Shown here piece after piece: positions 33,920 through 45,565 of a stretch of 64,000 bases of DNA (position 1 is its first letter; the number at the start of each line of letters is the position of its first letter). The stretch lies in contig QKWP01000617.1 in the NCBI GenBank assembly GCA_003550325.1, positions 28,756-92,755 of the forward strand, written 5' to 3'. Position numbers and translations under genes: made by a program. The notes under the pieces are model-generated. The model was not told the DNA's origin. It did not search any database and saw only the letters and a list, made by a program, of their open reading frames with translations. The stretch comes from Gigaspora rosea (taxonomy: Eukaryota > Glomeromycota > Glomeromycetes > Diversisporales > Gigasporaceae).

Positions 33920-35080
33920 AGTTTCACATAGTTTACAGAATCTATACCAATTTAAACTAGATTTATACAAATCCAGATCTTGATCTGTACTACAAAATAT
34001 TTGTGCCTATCTAATGCAACCTGTACTAATTTGGTTCAATTTCATATAGAAATAGGTTTATATTTGTACTTCTCTAATTAATTTTCTTCTTTTTTATATG
34101 CTATTCTTTATCTATATTATGAGTTAAAATAATACAAAAAAACTAAGTTTCTAAAAAAATTATTTTATAGTTTTAGAGATCTTTTGATTGTTTGTTATAA
34201 TATATTTTTTCTGCAATCTTAGTATTATATAAAATATGATTTCTTTTTAAAATTAATTCTTTTGTATAAATTGTTTTGTAAAATATTGATAAATTTGGTA
34301 TATATCTTTGTTAAGTAGTTCAAAAAATTTGATAGTTACTATTGTTCAATTATTAAAAATGATATAATATTTATTGCTTAGACAATTTATTAAAATAAAT
34401 TATATTTATTGCTTAAACAATTTATAGGTTTTTTTTAAAGCCCTTTAATAGTATTTGTTTGGAGATGTCGTATATGATACAATTTTATAAGACATTTTAT
34501 AGTTTAATTACTGTACTATATAGTCATTATCATTTATTAGTCTAGGGTTATAATAATATATGAAAACATATTTGCATGCTATAATAATTAGTAAAATATA
34601 TATTTAAGATTACTCTATAACAAAAATAGAAGAAACTACTTTTAAAGAATATAGAATAGCTATAGTATAATTGAAAGTATAATAATAATATTAATAACAA
34701 TTGTATAATTGTAAAAGGTTAAATAGAGCTAATTAATTTGTATAAATAACTTTCTGCAATGAATCTATTAGTCCAAGTTTTTATCTATAGGCTGAATTGT
34801 AGAAATTTGAATTAAAAATTAATAATTTATAATCTCATGATCTGATAATTTCTTACAAATAATTATATAAAATAAATTTTTATAAATTTTTAAACAATTG
34901 ATATAAATAAATTATTTAGCTAAATTTGCTAGTTTTTTTAGTATATTTGGTATATAAAAAGCAAAGTAATTTTATTACAATATAGTATCTATTATAATTT
35001 CTAAATAGGTATAATACTTCTTATTAATAACTTTAATAATCACTATATCTAGAAGGGATTGATATTTATACTCCTATTTT
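33920..35080. other. AT-rich intergenic, nothing recognised
   Basis: About 1.1 kb with no open frame of note and no bounded repeat found. Confidence 0.4.
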
Positions 35081-35084
35081 TGAT

Positions 35085-37250
35085 ATTTATACTTTTAAAA
35101 TTTTTAAAACTTTGAGATAAGATATCTTGAAAACTATCTGTCTAAATTTAATGAACTTTTTTATTTGTATTTTATAAATTCTTAGAATTCAAAAAAAAAA
35201 GTTTATTGAATTTAGTCTAATAGTTGTTAAGATACAGTTAAAGAAAATCAAAACATAGGGTGTGGCAACATAGAGAAGCTATCTGGTTGTCACCCCCAAG
35301 CGGCAGGTCTGGGGTTCAAATCCCACTGGAGACGAATTAAAAAATAGGCCTGTATTACGGTAACATTTGTTCATCGATCGGTCAGGTATATTACCTGTAA
35401 CCTTGGTACCACCATCTTGAATAGAAGCTTCAGCATAGATGTGTAAGTTACACAGACAAATCCAAGGGACCAGAACAATTGAAACCCGCTTGGCAAGTCC
35501 CGAGTGGTGAGGTAGCTGGACTTTCGACGGTACCGGGGAAAAGGATCTTGGCGGTAACTGACTGGAAAACCTGAACAGGCAAGAGTCCCTATAGCAAAGG
35601 GGCCCACCAACCTGGTCGCCGGAGTCGTACCAGAGGAAAAGGGCATGTGTTATAGAAGCATGAACCAAGGAAAGGGTGACCTTAGGTACCTAAAGCCTGG
35701 CAGACCCATCCTTCCGGGCCAACTGGATTGGTAGTCTGAAATGACTAGGGAAAAGAATCCAAAGAGTGACTGACCGGGTACTGGGTTTAGTGAACTTCGC
35801 AAGGGCAGACAGAACTATTCAGCCAATAAGAAGTGGAAGCATAGAGGCGTGTACATATTAGACCCAACGGAGCTCTGGGCGTACCTATATAGGAGTCTTC
35901 AGACATTAAGAGAATCTGGGACCACCAATACGGGTATATGCTAGTATAAGTGCATGCAGTGGTAATCAGGTTCCCCTAGCCTTATGATGCCATCCAACTA
36001 TATTTAGCACTGGAAGCATTTGCGAAACATGCCCAGGAACCTCGCCACTATAGCAGGAAGTACAGTCGATCGCACATTTCCAAATTCAGAACGTTAAATT
36101 CTGGGTCCTCAAGTCGCACTGGTTGCGGCAGCATGCAGGCTTGAGATACTTATCCTTGTGGTGGAGGCAGCTGCATGGCTTGAGATACGAACCCCTGAGA
36201 AGTACACTAGTAAGGGATTTTCTGGGTAACCAGATTTCAGGTACACCAACTTGGAAGCATAAAGCGCCTACCTGGCAACACACACCAAATTGGAAGTGAT
36301 GAATTAGAAAATGTGTGTAAAGTGGTGGACATGTGGATGTTGATTGTTGGTTGGAAAGGGACATACAATGGATAAAAGGTTTTATAGCCTGAAGTCCTAG
36401 TCTCAATACTTGTATATAATATGTATGTATAAAAGGCACCACCATATGTCAATTTGCTTAAGTATTAATAAAGTTTGGGGCAGGGGCTACACCCCTAATA
36501 TTAAAAAAAAAAAAAAATCAAAATATCTATTAAAATAAAGCTGTACCAAAGTTTTTTAAAACTTTGAGCAAAGATTTCTTGTTACTATCTGACAAATTTA
36601 ATAAACATTTTTTTATTTGAATTCTATAAATTTATAGAATTCAATTAATAAAAAGTTTATTAAATTTAGTCAGATAGTTGTCAGGATATCTTCACTCAAA
36701 ATTAGAAAAAAAAGCTATTTTCAAAACTTTGAGCAAAGATATTTTGACACCATCTGATCAAATTCAATGAATTTTTTTATTTAAATTCTATGAATTTATA
36801 GAATTCAAATAAAAAAATTCATCAAATTTGATCAGACAGTAGTCAAGATCTTTGCTCAAAGTTTTAAAAACTTTGGTATGGCTTTTATTTTGATAGACAT
36901 TTTGATTTTTTTTTAACTTTGAGTGAATATATTCTAACAACTACTAACTAAATTTTTTATTTGAATTCTATGAATTTATAGAATTTAAAAAAAGTTTATT
37001 GAATTTGGTCAGATAATTGTCAAAAATCTATGCTCAAAGTTTTGAAAAACTTTGGCACAACTTTATTTTGATAGATGTTTTAATTTTCTTTAACTTTGGG
37101 TATCCTGACAACTATCTGACTAAATTCAATAAACTTTTTTATTTAAATTCTATGAATTTATAGAATCCAAATAAAAAGGGTTCATTGAATTTAGTCAGAT
37201 ACTTGTCAAAATATCTTTGCTCAAAGTTTTAAAATTTTTGATTTTTAATA
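35085..37250. repeat. array of ~180-bp palindromic units
   Basis: At least four units are recognisable (35095-35235, then 36540-37250). Each has CTTTGAGCAAAGAT at one edge, its mirror at the other, and a central GAATTCTATAAATTTATAGAATTC-type palindrome (core ATAAATTTAT). The long SINE-like element is inserted in the array between the first and second unit. Confidence 0.75.
35256..36513 (+). mobile_element. long tRNA-headed SINE-like element, copy 1
   Basis: The head (35256-35332) is tRNA-like with an exact B box GGGTTCAAATCCC. The body of about 1.1 kb is much richer in G and C than its flanks and has no convincing open frame. The tail has AATAAAGTTTGGGG and ends in poly(A) at 36503-36517. 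AAAATCAAAA directly flanks it (35244-35253 and 36514-36523, partly merged with the tail). A second copy lies inverted at 55586-56615, sharing the head and most of the body (GTATATTACCTGTA, CCACCAACCTGG, GAGTCGTACC). Pol III promoter plus poly(A) defines a SINE; 1.26 kb is unusually long for one. Confidence 0.75.
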
Positions 37251-37371
37251 GGGCTATAAATAAAAGGTATGAATATCAATTTCCTATTTAGAATATTATT
37301 ATTTTATTAACTTTATTTATAAAATATCTACAGTTAATCTGATATCTTTTTTTAGCTATTTTATTTAATAC

Positions 37372-37510
37372 TTGATTTATTTATTTATTTTTTTTGTGTC
37401 AAAGTTTTCAAATTGGGTAATAAGTCTTTTATTTAAGCCTGTGGATCAAGGGGTCCTCTTTGGCATCCTAATATTTGTTACAAAGATGAAGATACAACCA
37501 GTATTGTCAT
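37372..37510 (-). mobile_element. 3' fragment of long SINE variant
   Basis: The reverse complement ends with CCACAGGCTTAAATAAAAGAC and an A-rich tail, and matches the 3' end of the copy at 55586-56615 (CCTTGATCCACAGGCTTGAT). A 79-codon plus-strand frame across it is not a gene. Confidence 0.6.
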
Positions 37511-37619
37511 GTCTACTATGTCCAAGACTTTTTTTACCCATGTCCAAATGTCCACAATGTTCACAACTGTCCAAAGAATATTTTGCTTTAAATTTTAATA
37601 AATTAGTTTAAAAAAGATA

Positions 37620-38100
37620 TGATTATATATTTTTTATAGTTCTGAATATTTTTTTAAAAAGAAAAAAATAGGTTATTTTAATAAAATTTTAATTGCCAAT
37701 ATCTCTCACAAAAGATGCCTAAAAGCTCCCTTTATTTAATAACTTATTTAAAAATTTTTTAGATTTATTAAAGAATTTAAAAGTAATAAAAATTTAAATT
37801 TATTAAAGAATTTAGAAGTAATAAAAATTTAAAGTTTTATTTTAAATTTTTTATTATAAAATTTTTACTTAAATTTTTAAAATTTTATATGTTTCCATAT
37901 ATAAAATTTTTTACTTCTAATAAAAGTTTTGAGTTTTACAAGTAATTACTAAATATACAATAACTAAAGTTGTTATTTTTTTTATATGTAATAATATTAT
38001 ATTAAAAACTATAATTCTAAAACTCATATATAGAATTATTAAGAATTATAAATAAATTTGTTGATTAAAAATTTTTCTAAATTTTTTTTAGCTTATAAGC
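37620..38100. other. AT-rich, nothing recognised
   Basis: Contains simple repetitions of TTTAAATTTATTAAAGAATTTA but no gene. Confidence 0.4.
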
Positions 38101-38102
38101 AA

Positions 38103-38457
38103 CTTAAGGGTAGGGTAATCATAGATTAGTGTTTATAGCAATCATATAAAATCAGATGATTAACCAATCAGAATTATAAACAATATAGATTCAACCAATC
38201 AGAATTAATAATTTTTGTATGACCTAAGGAAATTTAGAGTTATCTAATTTTTTTTATCAATATATAAAGGTAGATTTTTTTAAATTATATAGGTTTAAAA
38301 TTTTACTATAACAAGTAAGAAGCTTCAAATTATATGCTACAAAATTTTAGAAAATATTGGCTATAATTCTAAAAAGTTTATTAGAAGCATATATTTGCTT
38401 TCTATATAAATTTTGCTATATATGTGAAAATTGATCTATGTTTACTCTACCCTTAAG
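38103..38457. mobile_element. MITE, CTTAAGGGTAG family copy 1
   Basis: Inverted termini CTTAAGGGTAGGGTAATCAT and GTTTACTCTACCCTTAAG. A second member with the same ends lies at 59232-59722. Confidence 0.7.
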
Positions 38458-38459
38458 CC

Positions 38460-40320
38460 CTTTTTTAATAATATAAAATTAAATAACTATTCTAGACTAA
38501 TTTTTATTTTTAAATATTATCCAAAAATTTTTATTTAAATATATTAATTTTTTTAAAAAAATAGATTAGAAAATTTTATAGTATAATTTAGTAAAATATG
38601 CATTAAATTTTAAATAGTTTAAAGGATATATTAGTTACACCATCTTCTTATTTAGCTTTATTTTCTTGGCCAACATATGTTTATTATTATATTTTAGTAC
38701 ATTATTATTATAATTTTGGGTTATAATAAGCCTTAGTTATTTTTAACTTTAATATTGTTTAATGTTTTCCTATACTTTGAAGTTTATTATAAAATCTTGC
38801 TTTTAATCTGTTATTAGGATTCTTGTTTTCTATATAGTATTAACTTTATTGCCATCCTGTATATGTATAAAAAATTAATAATTAGCTTGATAGATTTATT
38901 TGACTGCAGAGTTACTGAATAATTTACTTGTATAGCACAAATAAATTGTTTAGTAACCTTGTATTTTTGAGTTAAAGTTAAAGTTTCAAATATGATCCAA
39001 ATATTTGCTAAATCTGAATCTAAAATTTAAGCATGTAAATTTCTAAAATATTTGATAAACTCTATAATTTTCTATATTTTAGACTAAATTAAAAGATTTG
39101 AAATTGTCCAAAGCTATAATTGGCCATATTCAAAAATATAGTCAATTATGTGAAATTTTTTGGTTTTAATTCTATAATTAAATTTTTATTAGACAATTGC
39201 ATATGTGAACACCTTCCTGCCCAGTTCACTATTATTAAACCTCTCAAACTAATATGCATAATTAATAGATTTTGTATTGGTATTGTGAAATTATTATATT
39301 TGATAACATTATAAACTATTAGATTTTATTATCAAAGTTGATAACCTGTCAATATAATAAAAAATTAAGTTATTTAGTTTCACTATGAATTTAATAGTTT
39401 ATAATATTTTTAAATCTAATAATCTCTAAATTTTACAAAATCTTTTATATTAGCCTTGAAAAGTTTAATAGTATTTAAATTTACAAATATTTTACATTGA
39501 CTACTTATGAATATATAAAGATTATTAATTTATTAGCTTAAATAATTGAATGTTTTATTAAATATCTAGATAGTATCAGATTTAAAAATATTATAAATTA
39601 TTGGATTTATATAGTGAAAACAAACTTGGTAAATTAGATTTAATAGGCTATAACTTAGACAGAATAAGTTTTGAAAGGTTCAATAGTATTCAATTTGATA
39701 TAGATAGAAATAAAAAAATAAATAAAACTTTATACTATTTATTATTATAATATTTGAATTTTATATAACAGCCATAGGATATATTTTCTTAAAATAGCTT
39801 AAAAATATTTACCTATAGATCAAATAAGATGATTTATATGTAAAATTTGATAAAAAAAATATTTCTTTAATTTACTCAAAAAAATAAATATAAAAAATAA
39901 TTTTAAATATGAGGCTTAAATTTTTTAACATTTTTGGATCTATTTGTAAAGTTACAAGTCTAATATCAAGTAGTTAGAGAGGGATCTTGAGTTAAAGTTG
40001 ATCAATTTTTTTAGTTCTTTACTATGTTCTTTAAGTCAAATAACTGACTTACTCCAAGTGATTATATAATTAGTAAAATATTCTTTTTAACTTATAAAGA
40101 TACTATTAAGTAAAGGTTTCCTGTGCTCTAATTAAAAGTTAAAGAGGGAGTTCTTCTGATTCTAAAAGCAGTTAAATTATTAAAATTGGCTTGGTAGATC
40201 TCAAGATACTTGGAATCAAAGAAGAGAATATAAAGATCTGCAAATTTACTTGTTCTGTCTAACAGGCTAATTTTAAAATATTAAAAATTTTTAATAAAAT
40301 TTTAAATATTAATGGATAGG
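38460..40320. other. AT-rich intergenic, nothing recognised
   Basis: Nearly 1.9 kb without a supported gene. A 64-codon frame at 39120-39314 lacks any motif. Short repeats such as AAACTATTAGATTTTATTA and its mirrors recur between 39300 and 39660. Confidence 0.4.
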
Positions 40321-40325
40321 ATTAA

Positions 40326-40366
40326 CCTATACTAAATTTAGTACATTGTACTAAATTATAACATAT
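40326..40366. repeat. solo CTAAATTTAGTACA palindrome
   Basis: CTATACTAAATTTAGTACAT followed by GTACTAAAT matches the terminal repeat of the element at 9812-11127. Probably a relic end. Confidence 0.55.
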
Positions 40367-40828
40367 TTTAAGTCTAATTATCTGCTAATTTTAATTATTA
40401 TTTATAGATTCACTAAAGGTGGTTTCATATGTTTTTGAGAAATAAACAAACGGATGTTTGTTTTTGTCATAACATAAGTGTTGTTGATATTTGTGAGACC
40501 CATCCCCATAAAAAAATCTCTTGTAATTGTTCAGAAAATCCGATTTTTTGTTCGGAAAATCGACTCCGTTCCGAACATTTAAGATGTTTATTGTATATTT
40601 TTAATCAAAAACTTTTTTATATCCCATAAAACATCATAATGAAAACAGTATGAATATAAGACCTGTTCTCAGAAATCGACACCATTCCGAACCATTCTTG
40701 ACAATTTTAGAATGACCTTTTTTATAGGGCATATTTCCCAATTCCAGTGCCAGTCCCACCTTCCACAACGGTTGTACATACATTATAATAAATACACTAG
40801 ATTGGAATGATCATTAACAGTTTTATTA

Positions 40829-41212
40829 ATGAATTCATCAGACGATATTACTCAAATCACCGATAATTTTGATAAACTGAATTTATCGGCGGATATGAAT
40901 CATCCAGACGGAGCGTACAAGCTTGGATATTGTTACGAATATGGAATTGGAATTGAAAAGGATGAAAACAAGGCAATAACATATTATCAAAAGTCTGCAG
41001 ATATGAATAATTCTAACGGATTGTATCAAGTTGGCTATTGTTACTACTTAGGAATTGGAGTTAAAGCAGATAAGAATAAAGCATTTACATATTATTTGAA
41101 GGCCGCCGAGGCAGGTAATTCAATGGGAATTTGGAAAACTGCCATTTGTTACTATGATGGTATTGGCGTGGAAAAAAATGAAGATAAATTTTTAGAATGG
41201 ATTAAAAAGTGA
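40829..41212 (+). CDS. Sel1-repeat protein, short
   Basis: An uninterrupted 127-residue frame starts MNSSDDITQITDNFDKLNLS. It holds two clear Sel1-like repeats and a third shorter one: AYKLGYCYEYGIGIEKDENK (about 29-48), LYQVGYCYYLGIGVKADKNK (about 65-84) and IWKTAICYYDGIGVEKNEDK (about 101-120). The consensus LGxxYxxGxGVxxDxxKA is visible in each. Such alpha-alpha solenoids act as protein-binding scaffolds. Rhizophagus encodes many Sel1-only and kinase-Sel1 proteins; this one is short, has no signal peptide or membrane segment, and stops right after the third repeat (EWIKK). A kinase lies 1.3 kb downstream on the same strand but the satellite between them argues against one transcript. It could be a truncated family member. 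Confidence 0.8.
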   Translation: MNSSDDITQITDNFDKLNLSADMNHPDGAYKLGYCYEYGIGIEKDENKAITYYQKSADMNNSNGLYQVGYCYYLGIGVKADKNKAFTYYLKAAEAGNSMGIWKTAICYYDGIGVEKNEDKFLEWIKK

Positions 41213-41284
41213 TTAATTTTTATTTTTTATTATGATGTTTGTAATTTATTTTGAAGCAAGATCTCTTATATCATTTTAATTATT

Positions 41285-42450
41285 AGGGAGTAAGCATAAA
41301 GAGCATTTATTGTTCCATTTATCAGTAATTTAAGCTCATATTTATTGTTTGTGTTATTTTAGTCCGTAAGTATAAAGAACATTTAATAATTTTACAAAAT
41401 AGAAACACAAGAATAAGTTCACAAAAAAGGAACATAAATACTTGTTTACCATTAACATTTCTTTCAGTGTGTGGTATAAAGAACGTTTTTTAATAAGTTT
41501 TACGGAGTAAAAACAAGTTTACAAAACAAGACATAAATACTTAATTTACTATTACGTACAAACCATTTCATTCGCACTAAGTTAGTGGGTGAGTATAAAG
41601 AGCAATTAATAATTTTACTGCATAAAAACAGCAAAACAAGTTTACAAAACAAGAACATAAATACTTATTTACCATTACGTACAATATTACATGCTCATTA
41701 ATAATTTTGTACAGCACGTGAGTATAAAGAACAATTAATAATTTTACGAGAAAAAAACAGCAAAACAATTCACAAAACTAGAACATAAATACTTATTTAC
41801 CATTACATACAAATCATTTCATTCATTTCATTCAGCTTGTGAGTATAAAGAACATTTAATAATTTTACTACATAAAAACAACAAAACAAGTTTACTAAAC
41901 AAGAGAATATTAAATACTTAATCTACTATTCCGCATAAATTCATTCAGCTTGTGAGTATAACGAACATTTAAAAATTTTACGAATAAAAACAGCAAAACA
42001 CTTTCACAAAACAACAACATAAATGCTTATTTACCATTAAATACAAATAATTTAATTCGCATTGATTTAGTCTGTGAGTATGGAGAACATTTAATAATTT
42101 TACTGAACATAAATATTTATTTACCATTACGTACAAATCATTTCATTCGCATTAATCATTTCATTCGCGCTAAGTTAGTGGGTGAGTATAAAGAACACTT
42201 AATAATTTTACTGCATAAAAAAGCAAAACAAGCGCATAAAGCAAGAAAATAAATATTAATTAACCATTACGTACAAATAATTTCATTCGAATTAATCATT
42301 TCATTCAGCGAGTGAGACAAAGAACATTTAATAAAATTACTACATAAAAACAGCCAAACAAGTTCTCAAAACAAAGACATAAATACTTATTTACATTCTG
42401 TACAAATCATTTCATACGCATTAATTTAGCCGGTGGGTATAAAAAGTTTA
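41285..42450. repeat. ~120-bp satellite array
   Basis: About nine diverged copies run head to tail. Each contains GTGAGTATAAAGAACATTTA, ATAATTTTAC, CATAAAAACAGCAAAACAAG, ACATAAATACTTATTTACCA and TACAAATCATTTCATTCGC. It separates the Sel1 gene from the kinase. The minus-strand frame at 41577-41768 is part of the repeat. Confidence 0.9.
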
Positions 42451-42524
42451 TTTACATTCTGTATAAAGTAAAAATAGCGGATCAAATAAAACATTATCTA
42501 TTATATAGATTGTATACGTACGGA

Positions 42525-43856
42525 ATGTGTGCATATTGTAATAAAAATAACACGTCTGAAGCATGGTGTCTGTCATGTGACCCGATATAACTGTACACAA
42601 ACGGATAAGTATAAATATTTGATGATTACATCAGAGAATTTCAACTTAGAACTTTTAACTATGCGGATGTAATTGATTGGATTCCATTTAATAGATTATC
42701 TAATATTGAAAAAATTGGTAAAGGAGGATTTGGCTCAGTATATTCAGCAATCTGGTTGGATGGCATACGAAAGGTTGAAAAAATTAATGTCGGTAATATC
42801 TATTTCTACAAAAGAGCGCGTGAACCAAATAGCATTGTTGCACTTAAGACATTGATCAATTCTAAGGAAAACAATTCTGATGCTTTAAAAGAAGTAAATT
42901 AATTTATTGGCTTTATATTATAATTCACCTAATAATTCTTGAATTAATTCATTTGTTTAAACTTTAAGTTCAAAAGTTTTATGACATGTAAATTGAATCA
43001 CAGTAAACTCGCAATATATGGAATAACACAAAATACAGAAACAAAAGAATACTTGATGATATTTCAGTATGCTAATAAAGGGAATCTTTATAAATATTTA
43101 AGAAATAATTTTAGTGAATTTACATGGCAAACTAGATTACAAATACTTAAAGATATTTCAGATGATCTAGATAATATTCACAGAATTGCAGGATATATTC
43201 ATGCAGATTTTCATAGTGGTAATATTTTGCAAGGACAACGCACTAATGAAAATGTACGATCTTATATAGCAGATCTAGGGTTGTCTAGAAAAAAATGTGA
43301 AAATGTTTTAGAAGGAGATATCTATGGTGTTATGCCCTATGTTGCGCCAGAAGTTTTATCAGGCGAGCAGCAGTTTACACAAGCAGCAGATATTTATGGG
43401 TTTGGTATAATTATGACAGAAATGTCAAATGGACAAAGACCTTTTGATGGTTATAAATTTGATATAAAACTTGCAGTTCAGATTTGCAATGGATTGCAAC
43501 CAGAGTTTGCATTTGGAACTCCTAAATGTTATACTGAATTGGCTGAGAAATGCATGAATTCTGATCCACAAAAACGGCCTAGTGCAATGGATATTTGGGA
43601 AACAATAGATGATTGGCTTTATAAGATAGCTAGTTTAAATAATAATGAAATTAAAAAGCAATTCTTAGATGCAGATAAAGTTATTAAATCATTGCCAATA
43701 TCAAAGCATCCAGATGACATGTATACTAGCAAACTTATTAGTACAAAATTAATTTCAAAGGCAATTAAAGGTATTTTATTTCAACCAATAACTGATTTAA
43801 ACAATAATATTATTTGTTTACTTAGATTTATCTCAAGCTGGTTCTATTCAAATTAA
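42525..43856 (+). CDS. TKL-like protein kinase, N-terminus damaged
   Basis: Exon 1 (to 42893) and exon 2 (42969-43856) are separated by a 75-bp intron (GTAAAT...TTTAAG) that joins SDALKE to FKSFMTCKLN in frame. Exon 1 starts with a Cys-rich leader (MCAYCNKNNTSEAWCLSCDP, CxxC twice) but in-frame TAA codons follow at 42588, 42606 and 42612. The frame then stays open from 42615 through the kinase N-lobe: KIGKGGFGSVYSA (glycine loop) and VALK (ATP lysine). Exon 2 carries YIHADFHSGNIL (catalytic Asp), IADLGLS (DLG instead of DFG), YVAPEVLSG, ADIYGFGIIMTEMSNGQRPF and a final KRPSAMDIW. The catalytic core is complete, but no in-frame ATG lies between the last stop and the glycine loop, so the leader is broken or an unseen splice or start is used. 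The whole set of motifs matches the expanded Rhizophagus TKL-like kinases. Confidence 0.8.
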
Positions 43857-44090
43857 ATTTGATATTGCTGAAGTTGTAAGTATTGGACATACTTATACAA
43901 CAAATAAATCTATTTTGTCTATTTTGTAATTTATAAATCTATAATAATAATTTAATTTGCTGAATAATAGTGATCATTAGCCAATCATAGTAAGAAGCTT
44001 GTTAGATTAAATCATTAAACAATTGATAATTATTTAGACAATACTCTCTATAACTTCTTTATTATAATAGGTTAATGCACAGCATTGTGC
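43857..44090. other. 3' flank of kinase gene
   Basis: A second frame just after the stop (LDLSQAGSIQIKFDIAEV, about 43827-43880) stays open briefly and could be a frameshifted C-terminal extension; nothing confirms it. Confidence 0.3.
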
Positions 44091-44308
44091 GTCCGGAGCT
44101 ACGAAGTCAAATATTGATACGTGAGCAAACAAGGTTACGTTTTGATACAATAATAAATCAAAATAATCTGATGCTTAATTATTGCACACATGGTAACAGA
44201 CACCAAATACAAAAATTACGATTTTGATATTACAAATATTGATGCATCAAAAATGTAAATTTTGTATCACCTTCGTAAAAATATAATGTCCGCCGCTACG
44301 CTCCGGAC
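44091..44308. mobile_element. GTCCGGAGC-ended inverted-repeat element
   Basis: GTCCGGAGC (44091-44099) and GCTCCGGAC (44300-44308) are perfect 9-bp inverted repeats around a non-coding interior. No target duplication could be fixed. Confidence 0.45.
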
Positions 44309-44319
44309 AACTACCATTA

Positions 44320-44810
44320 TTATCAGATTATTATTATATATTTAGTTAACATCTATAGTTTTTGTTATAGTATTTTATATCAGAAAGAATGCAATAAAGT
44401 GTATTACTAGAAACAAATACAATAAATGTATAATTATGTAAAATTTGAGATAGTTTTTGTCTGCAAAATTTTAAAATCTATTTATAAGCATAATTCTATT
44501 ATTACAAATTTATTTTCATATATCATACATTCATAAAAATATATACTATAAAAAAATTCAAAAATTATTATTCTAATTGGCTATAATGACTTTTAAAGAA
44601 TTGAGCTACATGGCATGTATAATAACCACAATGTAGCATATTTCTATTCAATTTCATTTTATTTATTTGTCCGAAGCGAAGGACGTAACGTAAAGTGAAA
44701 AAAAATGTTTGTTGTCCGGCCGCATCACGTGAAATCATACTAATCAACAGGGGGACCCGTCACATCATTTGTAGATCCATTATGCAATTCATAAATTCAT
44801 AAAAAACTTT
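44320..44810. other. AT-rich intergenic, nothing recognised
   Basis: Includes a GTCCGAAGCGAAGGACG palindrome at about 44670 related in style to the element just upstream; no gene. Confidence 0.35.
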
Positions 44811-45040
44811 TTTAAAAATAAGAAGACTTACACCTTAAAATGGTGAGAGTGCCTTAAATTCACTTATGTCCGTAGATGTTCCTACTTAATAACAACGTTA
44901 AAACCATACACTTTTTTTTTTTTTTGGTTTTTATAACCTGCCTGATCGCAGGACGCTCAGTGGCGTACAAATTTATTAAATCATTAAATCACTGGGGCCT
45001 TCCTTAAATGTCAGGTCCCCTACATATCTGGGGTCTATGG

Positions 45041-45365
45041 CGTGCACTTATTTGTGCGAGTGATACAAACCCAAAAAGGGAAATTAGCCAATCGGAGAAC
45101 GTAAAATGTAATGATCCCGGATCAGCCCGACACGTGAGCAAAGCGAAGAAAAACACAAAAAAAAAAACCGTAAAAAGAGAAAATACAAGAAAACGATGTA
45201 TAAACCTGTGACGGGAATGAAATTTTACATATAATAGGCATCACTCTAACCCTATAGCAGACCCTAACCCTACCCTAACCCTAAATTTTTAATTTCACGA
45301 ACTTAGTTTATTTTTACGTTGAATTTCCTTTTTAGGTTTGTATCACCCGCACAAATAAGTAAACC
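45041..45365. mobile_element. MITE with telomere-like interior, copy 2
   Basis: ACTTATTTGTGCGAGTGATA on the left is mirrored by TATCACCCGCACAAATAAGT on the right, and similarity continues for about 38 bp. GGGGTCTATG occurs just outside at both ends (45030-45039, 45366-45375). The interior repeats the order of the 161-449 element: purine-rich tract, ATACAAGAAAAC, then CCCTAACCCTA repeats. Confidence 0.8.
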
Positions 45366-45382
45366 GGGGTCTATGTACATTA

Positions 45383-45565
45383 TTACTTTTATAGCTGTTT
45401 TCATTATTTTTGGGACATTTGAAAAATAGTTGATAACCGAATCGATAAGTTTTTGTCGTCAGCCGACGGCAGTAATTTATTGACACCGACTCGGTAACTT
45501 ATCGATTCGGCCGTCAAAAAATTTTTCAAATGTCCCAAAAATAATGAAAACAGCTGTAATAGTAA
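45383..45565. mobile_element. MITE with 45-bp inverted termini
   Basis: AGCTGTTTTCATTATTTTTG and its mirror CAAAAATAATGAAAACAGCT are identical and extend outward and inward with few mismatches. The middle contains CCGAATCGATAAGT and its mirror as a second inverted pair. Confidence 0.85.

Noticed and set aside
35256-35332. functional tRNA gene at the SINE head
   Set aside because: The cloverleaf is incomplete and the sequence continues collinearly into a repeated element body found twice.
35279-35668. 129-codon minus-strand frame in the long SINE
   Set aside because: It runs antisense to the element, has no recognised domain, and is not preserved in the copy at 55586-56615.
42673-42855. 60-codon frame in kinase exon 1
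   Set aside because: It is an out-of-frame shadow; the true frame carries the glycine loop and VALK lysine.
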